DNA of 64,000 nucleotides from Methanoregula sp. (GTDB taxonomy: Archaea > Halobacteriota > Methanomicrobia > Methanomicrobiales > Methanospirillaceae). Position numbers and translations under genes: made by a program. The stretch spans positions 1 through 64,000 of the forward strand of contig JAUYTV010000014.1 of assembly GCA_030694985.1 (NCBI GenBank), in the 5' to 3' direction. Numbering within the stretch: the stretch's first letter is position 1; every line of letters begins with the position of its first letter. The notes beneath the pieces were generated by a model, which was not told the origin of the DNA, ran no database searches, and saw only the letters and a list, made by a program, of their open reading frames with translations. Positions 45,024 through 54,031 of the stretch are shown here, piece after piece.

Positions 45024-45490
45024 TCTTTGCCCTTGAAGATGAGCTGCTGCTCATTTCAGGGACTCACTCTTTTTTACTGGTGGCAAAAAGCAGAACCCGT
45101 TTTGCCCTGTGTATAGAAACTCCGGCCGATGAATATGTCCAGGGAGTAAAACCCGGGGATCTGGTGGTGGTTTCAGCTCCAGAAGGCGGAGCAGTTGAAC
45201 CGGCAATGATGCTCATCGAACTTGTAAGAGCATATCATATGCCACTTCTCGTTCTTAAAAAAGGCCACCCGGGATCAAAACGGATCTCCTATGTGGTATC
45301 CGTTGCACCGGAGATCTCTGCCAATTGCTCGATTCAGCGGGGGACACACCCGGAACAGCACCTGATCTGTTCGAGCGATGAGCTCACCGGCATAACCCTC
45401 AAAGGTACAGGAGAAGGAGTAGAGATATCCCCGGTTCCTGCGGGGATATCCCTCCAGAGAGTAACGTGCCGGATTATTGCTGAATTCTAA
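45020..45490 (+). CDS. Unknown soluble protein (156 aa), coupled to a zinc ribbon
   Basis: The 156-residue protein is soluble with alternating beta-type segments (LLLISGTHSFLLVAKS, KPGDLVVVSAPEGG). I do not recognise the family. It is cotranslated with the 51-residue zinc ribbon and lies at the end of the pilus-like row. It could be a metal or nucleic acid partner of the ribbon. Nothing more can be read. Confidence 0.78.
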   Translation: MIFALEDELLLISGTHSFLLVAKSRTRFALCIETPADEYVQGVKPGDLVVVSAPEGGAVEPAMMLIELVRAYHMPLLVLKKGHPGSKRISYVVSVAPEISANCSIQRGTHPEQHLICSSDELTGITLKGTGEGVEISPVPAGISLQRVTCRIIAEF

Positions 45491-45506
45491 CTCCTGACTT
45501 GAATGT

Positions 45507-46313
45507 TCACCCGCTCATAAGCATCAGCACCCCGATCAGCACCATAAGCCCGGCAAAGATGATCTGCAGGTTCCGGCCTGAACAGCCATGGGCGAACCGC
45601 ACGCCAAGCCGGGCGAGCGGGATGGTGGTGACGGCGAGAATCGCAAAGGTAAGAAGATCCACGTACCCAATCGAGTACGGCGGCAGCCCGGTAACCCCGA
45701 TTCCATTGATTACATATGCAATCACGGCCCCGGTCGCAGAGAAGATGAGGCAGGCCGAGGAGGTCCCGACCGCCCGGTGGATCGGGTAACCAAGCAGGAT
45801 GACGAGAATGGGAACAAGCAGGGCCCCGCCGCCAAGCCCGGTCAATCCTGATAAGATCCCGATGAAAAACCCGATGAAAAGAAACTGCACCGCTGATCCA
45901 TGGGGTTCGCAGACCGGGCATTCCCGTATGTGCCAGATCATGCGGGCAGCCATGATGAGAATAAATACCGCAAAGAACAGCCGGAGCACGCTGCCGGGTA
46001 TATGTGAGGCAACCATCCCCCCGATAAGTCCACCGAAAATAGCGGCAAGACCCAGCAGAACCGCTGCCTTCCAGTCCACAGCTCCGTGCCGGTGATGTCC
46101 GTAAGCCCCGCTTATCATCGTAGGGATGATCACGGCAAGCGATGTGCCAAAAGCAAGACGGGTGGCAAGGGTGCTGTCCATTCCACCTGCGGTATACAGC
46201 CAGAACTGGACCGGGGTCATTAAGGATCCTCCCCCGACACCAAAGAGCCCGGATACAATACCAGTTACAATACCGGTGAAAAAGAGGCAGGTATACTGGA
46301 TGAGGGGATCCAT
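45507..46313 (-). CDS. TauE/SafE-family anion exporter
   Basis: The 268-residue protein has about eight membrane helices in two repeats with the family signature GIVSGLFGVGGGSLMTP, repeated later as GILSGLTGLGGGALLVP. Family members export sulfite, sulfoacetate or similar anions. The substrate is not visible here. It is convergent with the unknown protein and divergent from the isochorismatase. Confidence 0.93.
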   Translation of the reverse strand: MDPLIQYTCLFFTGIVTGIVSGLFGVGGGSLMTPVQFWLYTAGGMDSTLATRLAFGTSLAVIIPTMISGAYGHHRHGAVDWKAAVLLGLAAIFGGLIGGMVASHIPGSVLRLFFAVFILIMAARMIWHIRECPVCEPHGSAVQFLFIGFFIGILSGLTGLGGGALLVPILVILLGYPIHRAVGTSSACLIFSATGAVIAYVINGIGVTGLPPYSIGYVDLLTFAILAVTTIPLARLGVRFAHGCSGRNLQIIFAGLMVLIGVLMLMSG

Positions 46314-46383
46314 TTTTAAAACTCCGGAATTCTTCTACAGACTTATTATGTTCCGGGTATCAATAGTCTAACGGGAAACCACT

Positions 46384-46956
46384 ATGAAAAAGGCAGCACT
46401 GCTGATCATAGATATGCAGAACGATTTCGTTCTCGAAGGCAAACCGCTAAAAGTTACCGGAGCCTCTGCTGTAATTCCAAAAATCCAGTCTGTGCTGGCC
46501 GAATTCCGGAAACAAAACCAGCCGGTCTTTCATATCCTGCGGGTGCACAGGCCGGACGGTTCGGATGTGGAGATCATAAGGCAGGAACTTTTCCGGAAAC
46601 AGCCCTTTGCGGTAGCTGGCACACACGGAGCAGCGGTTATCGATGAACTGGCTCCACGGGAAGGCGAGTATGTGCTCACCAAGACCCGGATGAGTGCGTT
46701 CATTGGTACGGAACTCGACCTGATGCTCCGGACTCTTGGCGTGAATACCATTGTTGTCTGCGGTATCCAGACCCCAAACTGCATCAGGACAACCGTCTTC
46801 GATGGCATTGCATACAATTACCCGGTCGTGCTCATAGGGGATGCAACCGGGGCCGCGTCGGGCGAGGTGCACCTGGCAAATATCCGGGATATGCAGAATA
46901 TCGGGGTTAAGATCGTTAAGGCGGGGGATGTGAGCGGTCTGCTGGGAAGCCTCTAG
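46384..46956 (+). CDS. Isochorismatase-family cysteine hydrolase
   Basis: The 190-residue protein has the family triad: Asp in LLIIDMQNDF, Lys in LTKTRMSAF and Cys in VCGIQTPNCIRTT. Members include nicotinamidases and other amidases. Substrate unknown; nicotinamidase is one option. Single gene with its own promoter region. Confidence 0.9.
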   Translation: MKKAALLIIDMQNDFVLEGKPLKVTGASAVIPKIQSVLAEFRKQNQPVFHILRVHRPDGSDVEIIRQELFRKQPFAVAGTHGAAVIDELAPREGEYVLTKTRMSAFIGTELDLMLRTLGVNTIVVCGIQTPNCIRTTVFDGIAYNYPVVLIGDATGAASGEVHLANIRDMQNIGVKIVKAGDVSGLLGSL

Positions 46957-47049
46957 AGGTGATCTGACAATGATCATAACTCTTTGGACGGCTTTTTAAA
47001 AAACCAATAATGCCGGGAAGATAACATTATAGAAAGGAAATCCATACAG

Positions 47050-48012
47050 ATGGGTGCACGTTTGGACACGGCAAAACAAACAAAATTCGGTTCCTCAGCC
47101 CGGCCATTTCTCAAATGGGCCGGAGGCAAAACCCAGTTACTCTATGAGTTCAACAAACGTTTGCCTGAAGAATTAACAAAAGGAAAAATTACAAAATATG
47201 TAGAACCGTTCATTGGTGGTGGAGCGGTCTTCTTTTATCTCAATGAGAACTTTTCTTTTGAAAAGTGCTACATATGCGATGCGAATGAAGAACTGACTCT
47301 TTGCTATCGCGTGATCAAGCATTCTGTAAAAGAATTGATCTCTGAATTAAAAACACTCGAATCAGCATATCTATCGAAGAATGATGAGCAGAGAGAATCA
47401 TTCTATTATGAAGTCAGGGATGCATTCAATCAGAAACTGCCGGCAATCGATTTTCAAAATTATAGTGCCGAATGGGTTTCCCGTGCTGCCCGGATTATTT
47501 TTTTCAACCGCACCTGTTTTAACGGTCTCTTCAGGGTAAACCAGAAAGGTGAATTCAATGTACCATTCGGAAAAAACAAAAATCCGGCAATTCTGAACAA
47601 AAGTAATCTGGAAGATGTTGCCACGGTGCTAAAAACCACAGAGATCCTTGCCGGTGATTTCACCCGGTGCCGGGAATTTGTGGATGACAATACGTTTGTT
47701 TATTTTGATCCACCCTACCGTCCGCTTAACAGTTCCTCTTTTTTCACATCCTATTCAAAGAACGGTTTTTACGATAAGGATCAGGTACGCCTTAAGGATT
47801 TTTTTAAGGATCTTGATGGGGTTGGGGCAAAAATTATGCTGAGTAATTCCGATCCAAAGAACGAGAAACCCGATGATTCGTTCTTTGACGATCTCTATTC
47901 CGATTACTATATTGAGCGGGTTCCTGCAAAGCGGATGATCAATAGCAACGGCGCCGGTCGTGGAAATATCAACGAACTGATCATTACGAATTATCTGCAA
48001 AAGAAGATGTGA
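47050..48012 (+). CDS. Orphan adenine-specific DNA methyltransferase (D12/Dam class)
   Basis: The 320-residue protein has FLKWAGGKTQLL (SAM-binding) and the catalytic motif DPPY in VYFDPPYRP, the D12/Dam arrangement. It methylates N6 of adenine, by family often in GATC; the target is not proven. No restriction endonuclease gene is next to it, and GATC words are common throughout the window. Its base composition is more AT-rich than neighbouring genes, which suggests transfer. A long non-coding tract with a repeated element follows. Confidence 0.9.
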   Translation: MGARLDTAKQTKFGSSARPFLKWAGGKTQLLYEFNKRLPEELTKGKITKYVEPFIGGGAVFFYLNENFSFEKCYICDANEELTLCYRVIKHSVKELISELKTLESAYLSKNDEQRESFYYEVRDAFNQKLPAIDFQNYSAEWVSRAARIIFFNRTCFNGLFRVNQKGEFNVPFGKNKNPAILNKSNLEDVATVLKTTEILAGDFTRCREFVDDNTFVYFDPPYRPLNSSSFFTSYSKNGFYDKDQVRLKDFFKDLDGVGAKIMLSNSDPKNEKPDDSFFDDLYSDYYIERVPAKRMINSNGAGRGNINELIITNYLQKKM

Positions 48013-48190
48013 TTGTGTTTTTTTATTACGCGAATTCATAACGGCACTGGAAATTTTTCCGGCTCAAAAAAAATCCTGAAACAATTTTCAAGCAGGCGAG
48101 AAAAATCTGAAAATTATTTTCGACAATCCTGTACCCCCGCCAACCGGAATTATTCCCCAACACTCAAATATCCTGATAAAATACCCAATT

Positions 48191-48453
48191 CTCCGACGTG
48201 ATCGCGATAGACGGCCACCACGGGCATTTGCAGGTCGTTTCTCTTAAAAAACCTCCTGAAATATGTGCCAATAAAAGTGACCGCCAGAAGTCCGCTATTT
48301 CAACATGTTTTATTCGGTTTAAAACGCTTCTTTTTAGGAAATAAGCGTTATAATCGATATTTTTTCGAGATGTTGACACCCCTCCTCAAAAATCCGGAAA
48401 CCGGATCACGAAAATGGCAATCGGAGGCTGTATAGGGCCCAGAATAGTGTATC
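48191..48453 (-). repeat. Conserved non-coding element, copy 1
   Basis: Read on the minus strand it aligns with 59821-60086 over its whole length. Identical blocks include TCTATCGCGATCACGTCGGA, AGAGAAAC, CATATTTCAGG and TATCGATTA. By eye about four bases in five match in the core. Weaker similarity seems to continue towards 48040. A frame of 71 codons (48164-48379) is broken in copy 2 by an indel and a stop, so the conservation is not protein-coding. Confidence 0.85.
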
Positions 48454-48464
48454 TTTTGGAACTG

Positions 48465-48481
48465 GGAACCGACCCGGTTCC
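48465..48481. repeat. 6-bp stem-loop beside copy 1
   Basis: GGAACC and GGTTCC flank a GACCC loop. Confidence 0.45.
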
Positions 48482-48503
48482 TGGCTTTGTCTGACACACT
48501 CCG

Positions 48504-48554
48504 GACCCCCTGTTCATGCAAATTATCGAGGAGTTTTCGATAGAACAGGGGGTC
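48504..48554. repeat. Compound hairpin with perfect 12-bp stem
   Basis: GACCCCCTGTTC (48504-48515) and GAACAGGGGGTC (48543-48554) are exact inverted repeats. Inside, TATCGA (48524-48529) and TCGATA (48537-48542) form a second stem with a 7-base loop. The inner stem is contiguous with the outer one on the 3' side. No protein gene covers it. Confidence 0.8.
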
Positions 48555-48868
48555 ATTTTCACCTAAACGGAGCCCATTTTGGAGAGATACAAACATCAAA
48601 GCCCGCAGAATGCCCGGATTTGGGGTTTTTGGGGGAGGAGTTAACTCGTGTTTTTTTAGTGGGAAATGTCCATGAAGGGTTATGGAAATGAAGGAGATCT
48701 CATGTCCTCATCCAAACTTTTCTTCCCGGCTGTTCTCCGGGTTTTTACCGGCAAAAAAACGATTCACTATTCAAAAAAATCCGGGGCACGATCAATGGTA
48801 ACTATCCTCGCCAAAAAAAATAAAAAAAAAGATTCGGAATCTCCGGGCATCCTCACAGCCCGGCTCCA

Positions 48869-49168
48869 TCACTCGCAGTAGATATCGTTGGCCCATTCCT
48901 CTATGACTCGTTTCGGCGGCTTACCCCGACCGCCTCCACGGGAATGCCGGGACGGTGCAGAGCTACGGTCATGCTCAGTCTCTTCATCATCCGGATTAAG
49001 TTCTTTTGACTCCTGCGGTTTTTCAGCCGGTTTTTCTGCTGGCCGCGGAACCTGTTCCCGGTAGGTATTGCGACGGTGGTTGCCGTGGTACCGTGGAGCA
49101 TCTCTCCGTGTGCTCTGGACGTTTTGAGAATTCGAAGAGGTTTGTGTATTCTGAGTATCTTCAGCCAT
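48869..49168 (-). CDS. Low-complexity, probably disordered protein, hypothetical
   Basis: The product of 99 residues is rich in Gln, Ser, Asn, Pro, Glu and Arg with almost no hydrophobic core (NTQTSSNSQNVQSTRRD, EKPAEKPQESKE, RHSRGGGRGKPPKR). The only ordered-looking part is the C-terminal VIEEWANDIYCE. The ATG at 49168 is preferred over 49309 because the longer N-terminus is unlike the rest. The RGG-like stretch may bind RNA, which is inference. Confidence 0.55.
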   Translation of the reverse strand: MAEDTQNTQTSSNSQNVQSTRRDAPRYHGNHRRNTYREQVPRPAEKPAEKPQESKELNPDDEETEHDRSSAPSRHSRGGGRGKPPKRVIEEWANDIYCE

Positions 49169-49309
49169 AAGTGTCAGGACAGATAATTCTGGAGTTGTTA
49201 CAGAAATAACTTGCCCCTGCGTATTTTCAGGCAGGGTGAGTACGGCATAGCAATAATTTACGCTCCTGTATCCACAACCTCCTGATAAAAAAACCCAGAA
49301 CACTATCAA

Positions 49310-49583
49310 TAAATCCCTGAAATTCTGGCCCTGTAGGATCCCTCACATCTCATGAGAAAAAAAATTTGATTGGAGGGCTGGTCACCAGAGGCCCCATACC
49401 GGAACAACCGGTCCTGAAAACAGATCCCCCTCTCGATCCGGAGATACTGCCAAAAAGTTACATTTTAATACATGAATGGACAAAAATATACATCAGTGCA
49501 TAACTCAGTCAACCAACGTGGTTACCGGAGTCTTATGCTTACTCTCGTCTGTTTACCAGAACCCGGATTATGAAGTGTTTACC
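49310..49583. other. Leader region of the ECF transporter operon
   Basis: An AT box (about 49461-49471) lies about 115 bases before the chosen ecfS start, implying a leader of about 90 bases. I see no recognisable riboswitch core. Confidence 0.4.
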
Positions 49584-50108
49584 ATGAAGTCAAAAGATAT
49601 TGCTATAGTTGGAATCCTGCTTGCTATTGGAGCGATCCTTCGCTATTTTTTAGCTATGCTCCACACCCCGTTAACCCCGAACATGATCATCGCATTTTAC
49701 TGTCTTGCGATCATCCTCATCCGCCCGAAAGTCTTTGAGGCATTAGGTATCGGACTTGTAGCCGGCATCCTCTCGATGCTGATATCGGGTTCCATCTTCC
49801 CTCCCGCCAATCTTATCAGTGAACCCGTCGGGGCACTGGTCTGTTTTGGCATATATGCGCTCATACACAACAGATCAAAACTCGCACCGATTGCCACAAC
49901 ATTCATTTCAACTCTTGCAAGCGGGTTTACCTTTGCCGCCCTCGCGCTCATCGCCGTTGCCCCCAAGATCCTTGCGAAATATGCCACACTGGAGGGCTTT
50001 ATCATCATATTTGTGCCGATCGTAGTCATAACTGCGGTATTTAATGCCGTTATCGTCCAAATCCTCTACATACCTGCCAGCCGGGTATTGTCACGAGGGC
50101 AGGAATGA
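49584..50108 (+). CDS. ECF transporter S component (substrate-specific)
   Basis: The product of 174 residues has about six membrane helices and the S-component pattern (KSKDIAIVGILLAIGAILRY, GSIFPPANLISEPVGALV). It binds the vitamin or metabolite taken up by the ECF complex; which one is not readable. The ATG at 49584 is preferred because homology starts there; the frame is open to 49476. It overlaps ecfA by four bases. Confidence 0.87.
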   Translation: MKSKDIAIVGILLAIGAILRYFLAMLHTPLTPNMIIAFYCLAIILIRPKVFEALGIGLVAGILSMLISGSIFPPANLISEPVGALVCFGIYALIHNRSKLAPIATTFISTLASGFTFAALALIAVAPKILAKYATLEGFIIIFVPIVVITAVFNAVIVQILYIPASRVLSRGQE

Positions 50109-51559
50109 TCAAGCTCGAAAATATCAGTTACACGTATCCCCATACTGTGCAGAAAGCCCTGCACCATCTTTCTTTATCCTTAAAAAAGGGAAGCTGCGTT
50201 ATGGTGACCGGGCCATCCGGTGCCGGTAAGACCACCCTCTGTCTTGCGGCATCAGGAATCCTTCACCATGAATATGGTGGAAAAAAAGAAGGTCTGGTGA
50301 CTGTTGATGCTATCGATGTAAAGGATTATCCTGATCTTACTGCATTGGCACAGAAGATTGGCATTGTTTTTGATGATCCTGAAGCCCAGATGATCTTTAC
50401 CACTGTCGAAGAAGAGATCCTCTCTGCAATCGAACACCGTGGCCTGGATGTTGCTGCAACAGAAGAACGACTCGCATCCATCATCGCTACTACCTATCTT
50501 GATGAATTGCGCAACCGATCTCCGCATAATCTTTCCGGGGGACAGAAGCAGCGGGTGGCACTCGCTGCAACGCTGGCGCTTGGAAACGATATCCTGATTC
50601 TCGATGAACCAACATCCGAACTCGATGAACATGCAACAAAACGGATTGTTGCAATTCTTAAGGATCTCAAAGTGAAGGGTAAGACGATCCTGCTCGTGGA
50701 ACACAAATATGTGCATTTCAAAGAGATGGTAGATACTCTTATCGTGATGGAAGAAGGGCAGATCAGTGCGATTGGAAGACCGGATGTGCTGCTCGCAGAT
50801 GATCGTTTGAAAAAGATCGTGATCGCAGACTTTTCTGGCATCCGGAATCTCTTAGAAAAAACCTCTGCCTCAACGAAATCCGATGTGGCCCCCAGTCCCA
50901 TCATCAAGGTAAGGGAACTTTCGTACGCATATGGTGACATACTTGCCCTTGATACGATCAGTCTCACAATCCAGCCCGGAGAATTTGTAGCACTTGTGGG
51001 GGAGAACGGTTCCGGGAAAACCACGCTCGTCAAGCATTTCAACCGGTTGCTGACCCCGACGCGGGGCGATGTTATTGTAAATGGGAAAAACACCCGTGAA
51101 TGCAGCATCACCGATCTTGCCCGACATGTTGGCCTCGTGTTCCAGAACCCGGACCACATGTTCTTTGCTGATACCGTAAAAGAAGAGGTGGAATTCGGGT
51201 TAAAGAACCTCGGCATTACTGATGGGGAGAAGAAAATCGATGCTGCGCTATCAGAAGTCGGGCTTGAGCATACCAGAGATCTCTATCCCAGGTGGCTCTC
51301 CCGCGGTGAACGGCAGCGGCTTGCAATCGCCTGCGTGATTGCCATGCAACCGGCAATAATTGTGCTGGATGAGCCGACAACAGGACTTGACGGGAATGAG
51401 GCACGGCTTGTGCTTGAGATCTTAAAGAAACTCCAGCAGAAAGGACACACAATTATTATCATCACCCACAATCGTGATATTGCCATTAACTGTGCTGACC
51501 GGATTATCACCATGGAGAAAGGAATGATTGTATCGGACTCTTATACCGGGGGTAACTAA
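50105..51559 (+). CDS. ecfA: ECF transporter ATPase, two fused ABC domains (EcfA1-EcfA2)
   Basis: The 484-residue protein carries two ABC ATPase domains. Domain 1 has Walker A GPSGAGKTT and signature LSGGQKQR. Domain 2 has Walker A GENGSGKTT, signature LSRGERQR (a variant of LSGGQ) and Walker B IIVLDEPT. Fusion replaces the usual separate EcfA and EcfA' subunits. It starts within the ecfS stop (ATGA) and ends two bases before ecfT. Confidence 0.95.
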   Translation: MIKLENISYTYPHTVQKALHHLSLSLKKGSCVMVTGPSGAGKTTLCLAASGILHHEYGGKKEGLVTVDAIDVKDYPDLTALAQKIGIVFDDPEAQMIFTTVEEEILSAIEHRGLDVAATEERLASIIATTYLDELRNRSPHNLSGGQKQRVALAATLALGNDILILDEPTSELDEHATKRIVAILKDLKVKGKTILLVEHKYVHFKEMVDTLIVMEEGQISAIGRPDVLLADDRLKKIVIADFSGIRNLLEKTSASTKSDVAPSPIIKVRELSYAYGDILALDTISLTIQPGEFVALVGENGSGKTTLVKHFNRLLTPTRGDVIVNGKNTRECSITDLARHVGLVFQNPDHMFFADTVKEEVEFGLKNLGITDGEKKIDAALSEVGLEHTRDLYPRWLSRGERQRLAIACVIAMQPAIIVLDEPTTGLDGNEARLVLEILKKLQQKGHTIIIITHNRDIAINCADRIITMEKGMIVSDSYTGGN

Positions 51560-51560
51560 A

Positions 51561-52355
51561 ATGGCAGAGATTCTTGCCTATGTTCATAAAGATGGGTTTT
51601 TCCACCGGCTCCACCCGTTTACAAAGATCGCGTTCATCCTCCTGTTTGGCCTGATGTCCATACTTTCGACAAATTTACTGTTCCTCATCGTTTTGGTAAT
51701 AGTCATCCTGATAATCGCTTACTGTGCCAACCTCAGTACCGAAGTGATGCAGCAGTTCAAACTGATTGCTGTCATGAGTGTAATTCTCATTGGCCTCACT
51801 ATCATCACAATGCCCAGCGGAGAGACGATTGGTTACCTTATCCCGTCATTTATTCCTGTCATTGGGGGACACCTACCGATTACTACCGGTGCGATTGATT
51901 TCGGACTTGTGCTTACCCTCCGGTTTATGGTGCTCATCTGTGTCTTCCAGCTCTTTGTGATCTCAACGCAGCCACGGGATATTGTGCACACCATGGAGCG
52001 TATGAAGATCCCGGTTGACTATACCCTGATGTTTTTAATCGCGCTGCGTTTTATTCCCACCCTCCAGATCGAAGGAAAAAGGATTCATGAAGCACAGCTG
52101 GCACGCGGGTACAATCCGGGAACCGGCATACTTGGAAAAGTCCGCAGTGTTGCGCCGATTGTGATCCCGCTGGTGTCAAACGCCCTTGCCCGGGCCACAG
52201 TGCTGGGACTTACAATCGATATCCGGGGCTATCGTACAAGAACCCGGACACGTATCAGGGAGTTTGCATTCCAGACCAGAGATTATTCCATGTTCATTGT
52301 TCTCATAGCTGCAGGATGTGGATATGTTGCGTTAATCGCAAAACAGATATTATGA
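51561..52355 (+). CDS. ecfT: ECF transporter T component (EcfT)
   Basis: The 264-residue membrane protein joins the ATPase to the S component. Membrane helices lie at about 22-60, 70-90, 95-140 and the C-terminus. The coupling motif is seen in EAQLARGYNPG, and a similar RG motif recurs in LTIDIRGYR. The ATG at 51561 follows the ecfA stop by one base with GGGGGTAAC upstream; the longer frame to 51528 lies inside ecfA. The operon is a complete ECF uptake system. Confidence 0.94.
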   Translation: MAEILAYVHKDGFFHRLHPFTKIAFILLFGLMSILSTNLLFLIVLVIVILIIAYCANLSTEVMQQFKLIAVMSVILIGLTIITMPSGETIGYLIPSFIPVIGGHLPITTGAIDFGLVLTLRFMVLICVFQLFVISTQPRDIVHTMERMKIPVDYTLMFLIALRFIPTLQIEGKRIHEAQLARGYNPGTGILGKVRSVAPIVIPLVSNALARATVLGLTIDIRGYRTRTRTRIREFAFQTRDYSMFIVLIAAGCGYVALIAKQIL

Positions 52356-52397
52356 TTATATTATGAGGTAAAAACTCAGTAATTCTCCTACACTGCC

Positions 52398-53939
52398 ATG
52401 TCCAACGTCACCACAATGCTCGATGCAAAAAGCGTTCCTGAGGCGAAAACCGCATTCATCTGCCCCTCTCGCAACGAGACGTACAGTTACGCAAAACTTA
52501 GGGACGAGATGAACCGCATCGGGCAGGGACTGATGAACCTTGGTGTGAAAAAAGGTGACCGGGTCTGCATCTACCTTGACAGCTCGCCCGAATACCTCAT
52601 CAGTTATTTTGCCATCTGGCGGATCGGTGCAGTCGCAGTCCCGACCAATATCGTTTACCGGGGCGAAGAACTGCTGCATGCGATCAATAATGCCGGTGCT
52701 GTAGCGCTAATCACAGATGCGCAAGGTGTAGCCGTAGTCGAAACGATAAGAGCACAAGCCGGGACACTTGTGCATATCATCTGCACAGCGGGTTCCTGCA
52801 CCGGATCTGTTGCATGGGCATCGTTTCCCCGTGCACCGTCCTCCATGCGGGCAACCAACTGTGCTATGGATGATCTCTGCCATATCCAGTACACGGCAGG
52901 CACAACCGGCAAACCCAAAGGAGCGATGCTCTCCCATGGCAACTGGATGACCGCACTCGATGCCGAACGCGAAGCCATGCGGATGTGCCCGGACGATGTG
53001 TATCTCGGTATATACCCGATGGGTCATGTCGGGCTCTCGTGGGGGCTTGCGATGCTCCGTTCCGGTGGCACGTACGTAATGATGGAACGCTTCGAGCTCG
53101 AGCGGTATCTTGCTCTTGCCGAGCAGCACAAGGTCACCGTGCTGGCCGGTATGCCCCCGGTTATCCACTCACTCAACACCGCTCCGCCCGGCACAGAACA
53201 GCGTCTCTCCTATGCCCGGGTGATCATCTCAGGAGGTGGCCAGCTCCTCCCGGTAGTATGGGAAGCGTTTGACCAGCGATATCATATCCCGGTTGCAAAT
53301 TCGTACGGGTTATCAGAGACGATCGTTATCGGTTCAGGCACGACAACGCTGCCCGGGTACCCACACCTGACGAAGAGTTACCAGAGTGTGGGTGTTGCCG
53401 TAGGGTACACAGAAGTAAAGATTGTTGATATCGCAAACCCGGCAACGGAGATGGCTGTTTTAGAAACCGGAGAGATTGCACTCCGTGGTCCCTCTGTTGC
53501 ACACGGCTACTGGCAGATGCCGGAAGCCACCTCCGAAGTATTCTTAAATGACGGCTGGTTCCTTACCGGGGATATCGGACATCTCGATGATGAAGGCATC
53601 CTGTACATCACGGACCGGAAAAAAGATATGATCATCATGTCGGGCTGGAAGATCTACCCCACAGAAGTTGAGAACACGATCATAGGGCACCCGGCAATCG
53701 CTGATGTTGCGGTATTCGGTGTACCCGATGAGCGAAAAGGTGAAGTCCCGGTTGCGGCTGTTGTGCTCAAACCGGGAATGACTCTCACCGAATCCCAACT
53801 CGAAACCTATTGCCGGGCTCATCTTGCCGGTTACAAGATCCCGCGTAAACTTATGATCATGGATTCGCTGCCTCGTGTTCACGGCTGGAAATTGCTGCGC
53901 AGGGATCTCCGGGAAAAATTCAGAGGAACTGGCTTGTAA
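52398..53939 (+). CDS. Acyl-CoA synthetase (AMP-binding, ANL superfamily)
   Basis: The 513-residue enzyme has the P-loop YTAGTTGKPKGAMLSH, the adenylate motif TGDIGHLDDEG, and the hinge DRKKDMIIMSGWKIYPTEVE. It activates a carboxylic acid as the CoA thioester. Near the C-terminus the usual GK-LRR lysine motif reads HGWKLLRRDLR, with an extra residue before Lys. The substrate is unknown. It follows ecfT by 42 bases but is probably not part of the transporter. Confidence 0.9.
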   Translation: MSNVTTMLDAKSVPEAKTAFICPSRNETYSYAKLRDEMNRIGQGLMNLGVKKGDRVCIYLDSSPEYLISYFAIWRIGAVAVPTNIVYRGEELLHAINNAGAVALITDAQGVAVVETIRAQAGTLVHIICTAGSCTGSVAWASFPRAPSSMRATNCAMDDLCHIQYTAGTTGKPKGAMLSHGNWMTALDAEREAMRMCPDDVYLGIYPMGHVGLSWGLAMLRSGGTYVMMERFELERYLALAEQHKVTVLAGMPPVIHSLNTAPPGTEQRLSYARVIISGGGQLLPVVWEAFDQRYHIPVANSYGLSETIVIGSGTTTLPGYPHLTKSYQSVGVAVGYTEVKIVDIANPATEMAVLETGEIALRGPSVAHGYWQMPEATSEVFLNDGWFLTGDIGHLDDEGILYITDRKKDMIIMSGWKIYPTEVENTIIGHPAIADVAVFGVPDERKGEVPVAAVVLKPGMTLTESQLETYCRAHLAGYKIPRKLMIMDSLPRVHGWKLLRRDLREKFRGTGL

Positions 53940-54031
53940 TGCCATTTGGCGGAAGATTCTGCGACAAAATGGGTCAGTCTCCCAAAACCTTTTAAGCAGG
54001 CTGAAAAATAATAGTAGCCGGTACATCTCCT

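Larger units (their letters stand above)
48013..48868. other. Long non-coding tract with repeat element and hairpins
   Basis: About 850 bases without a convincing gene. It contains copy 1 of a repeated element (48191-48453), a small stem-loop (48465-48481), a compound hairpin (48504-48554) and several poly-T/poly-A runs. Frames of 71-83 codons on both strands exist but do not survive comparison with copy 2. Confidence 0.7.

Noticed and set aside
48164-48379. A 71-codon frame inside repeat copy 1
   Set aside because: Copy 2 has a one-base indel and a TAA in the same frame, so the protein is not conserved while the DNA is.
48666-48881. A 71-codon forward frame before the disordered protein gene
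   Set aside because: Very lysine- and serine-rich, produced by A-runs; no family pattern and it runs into the opposite gene.
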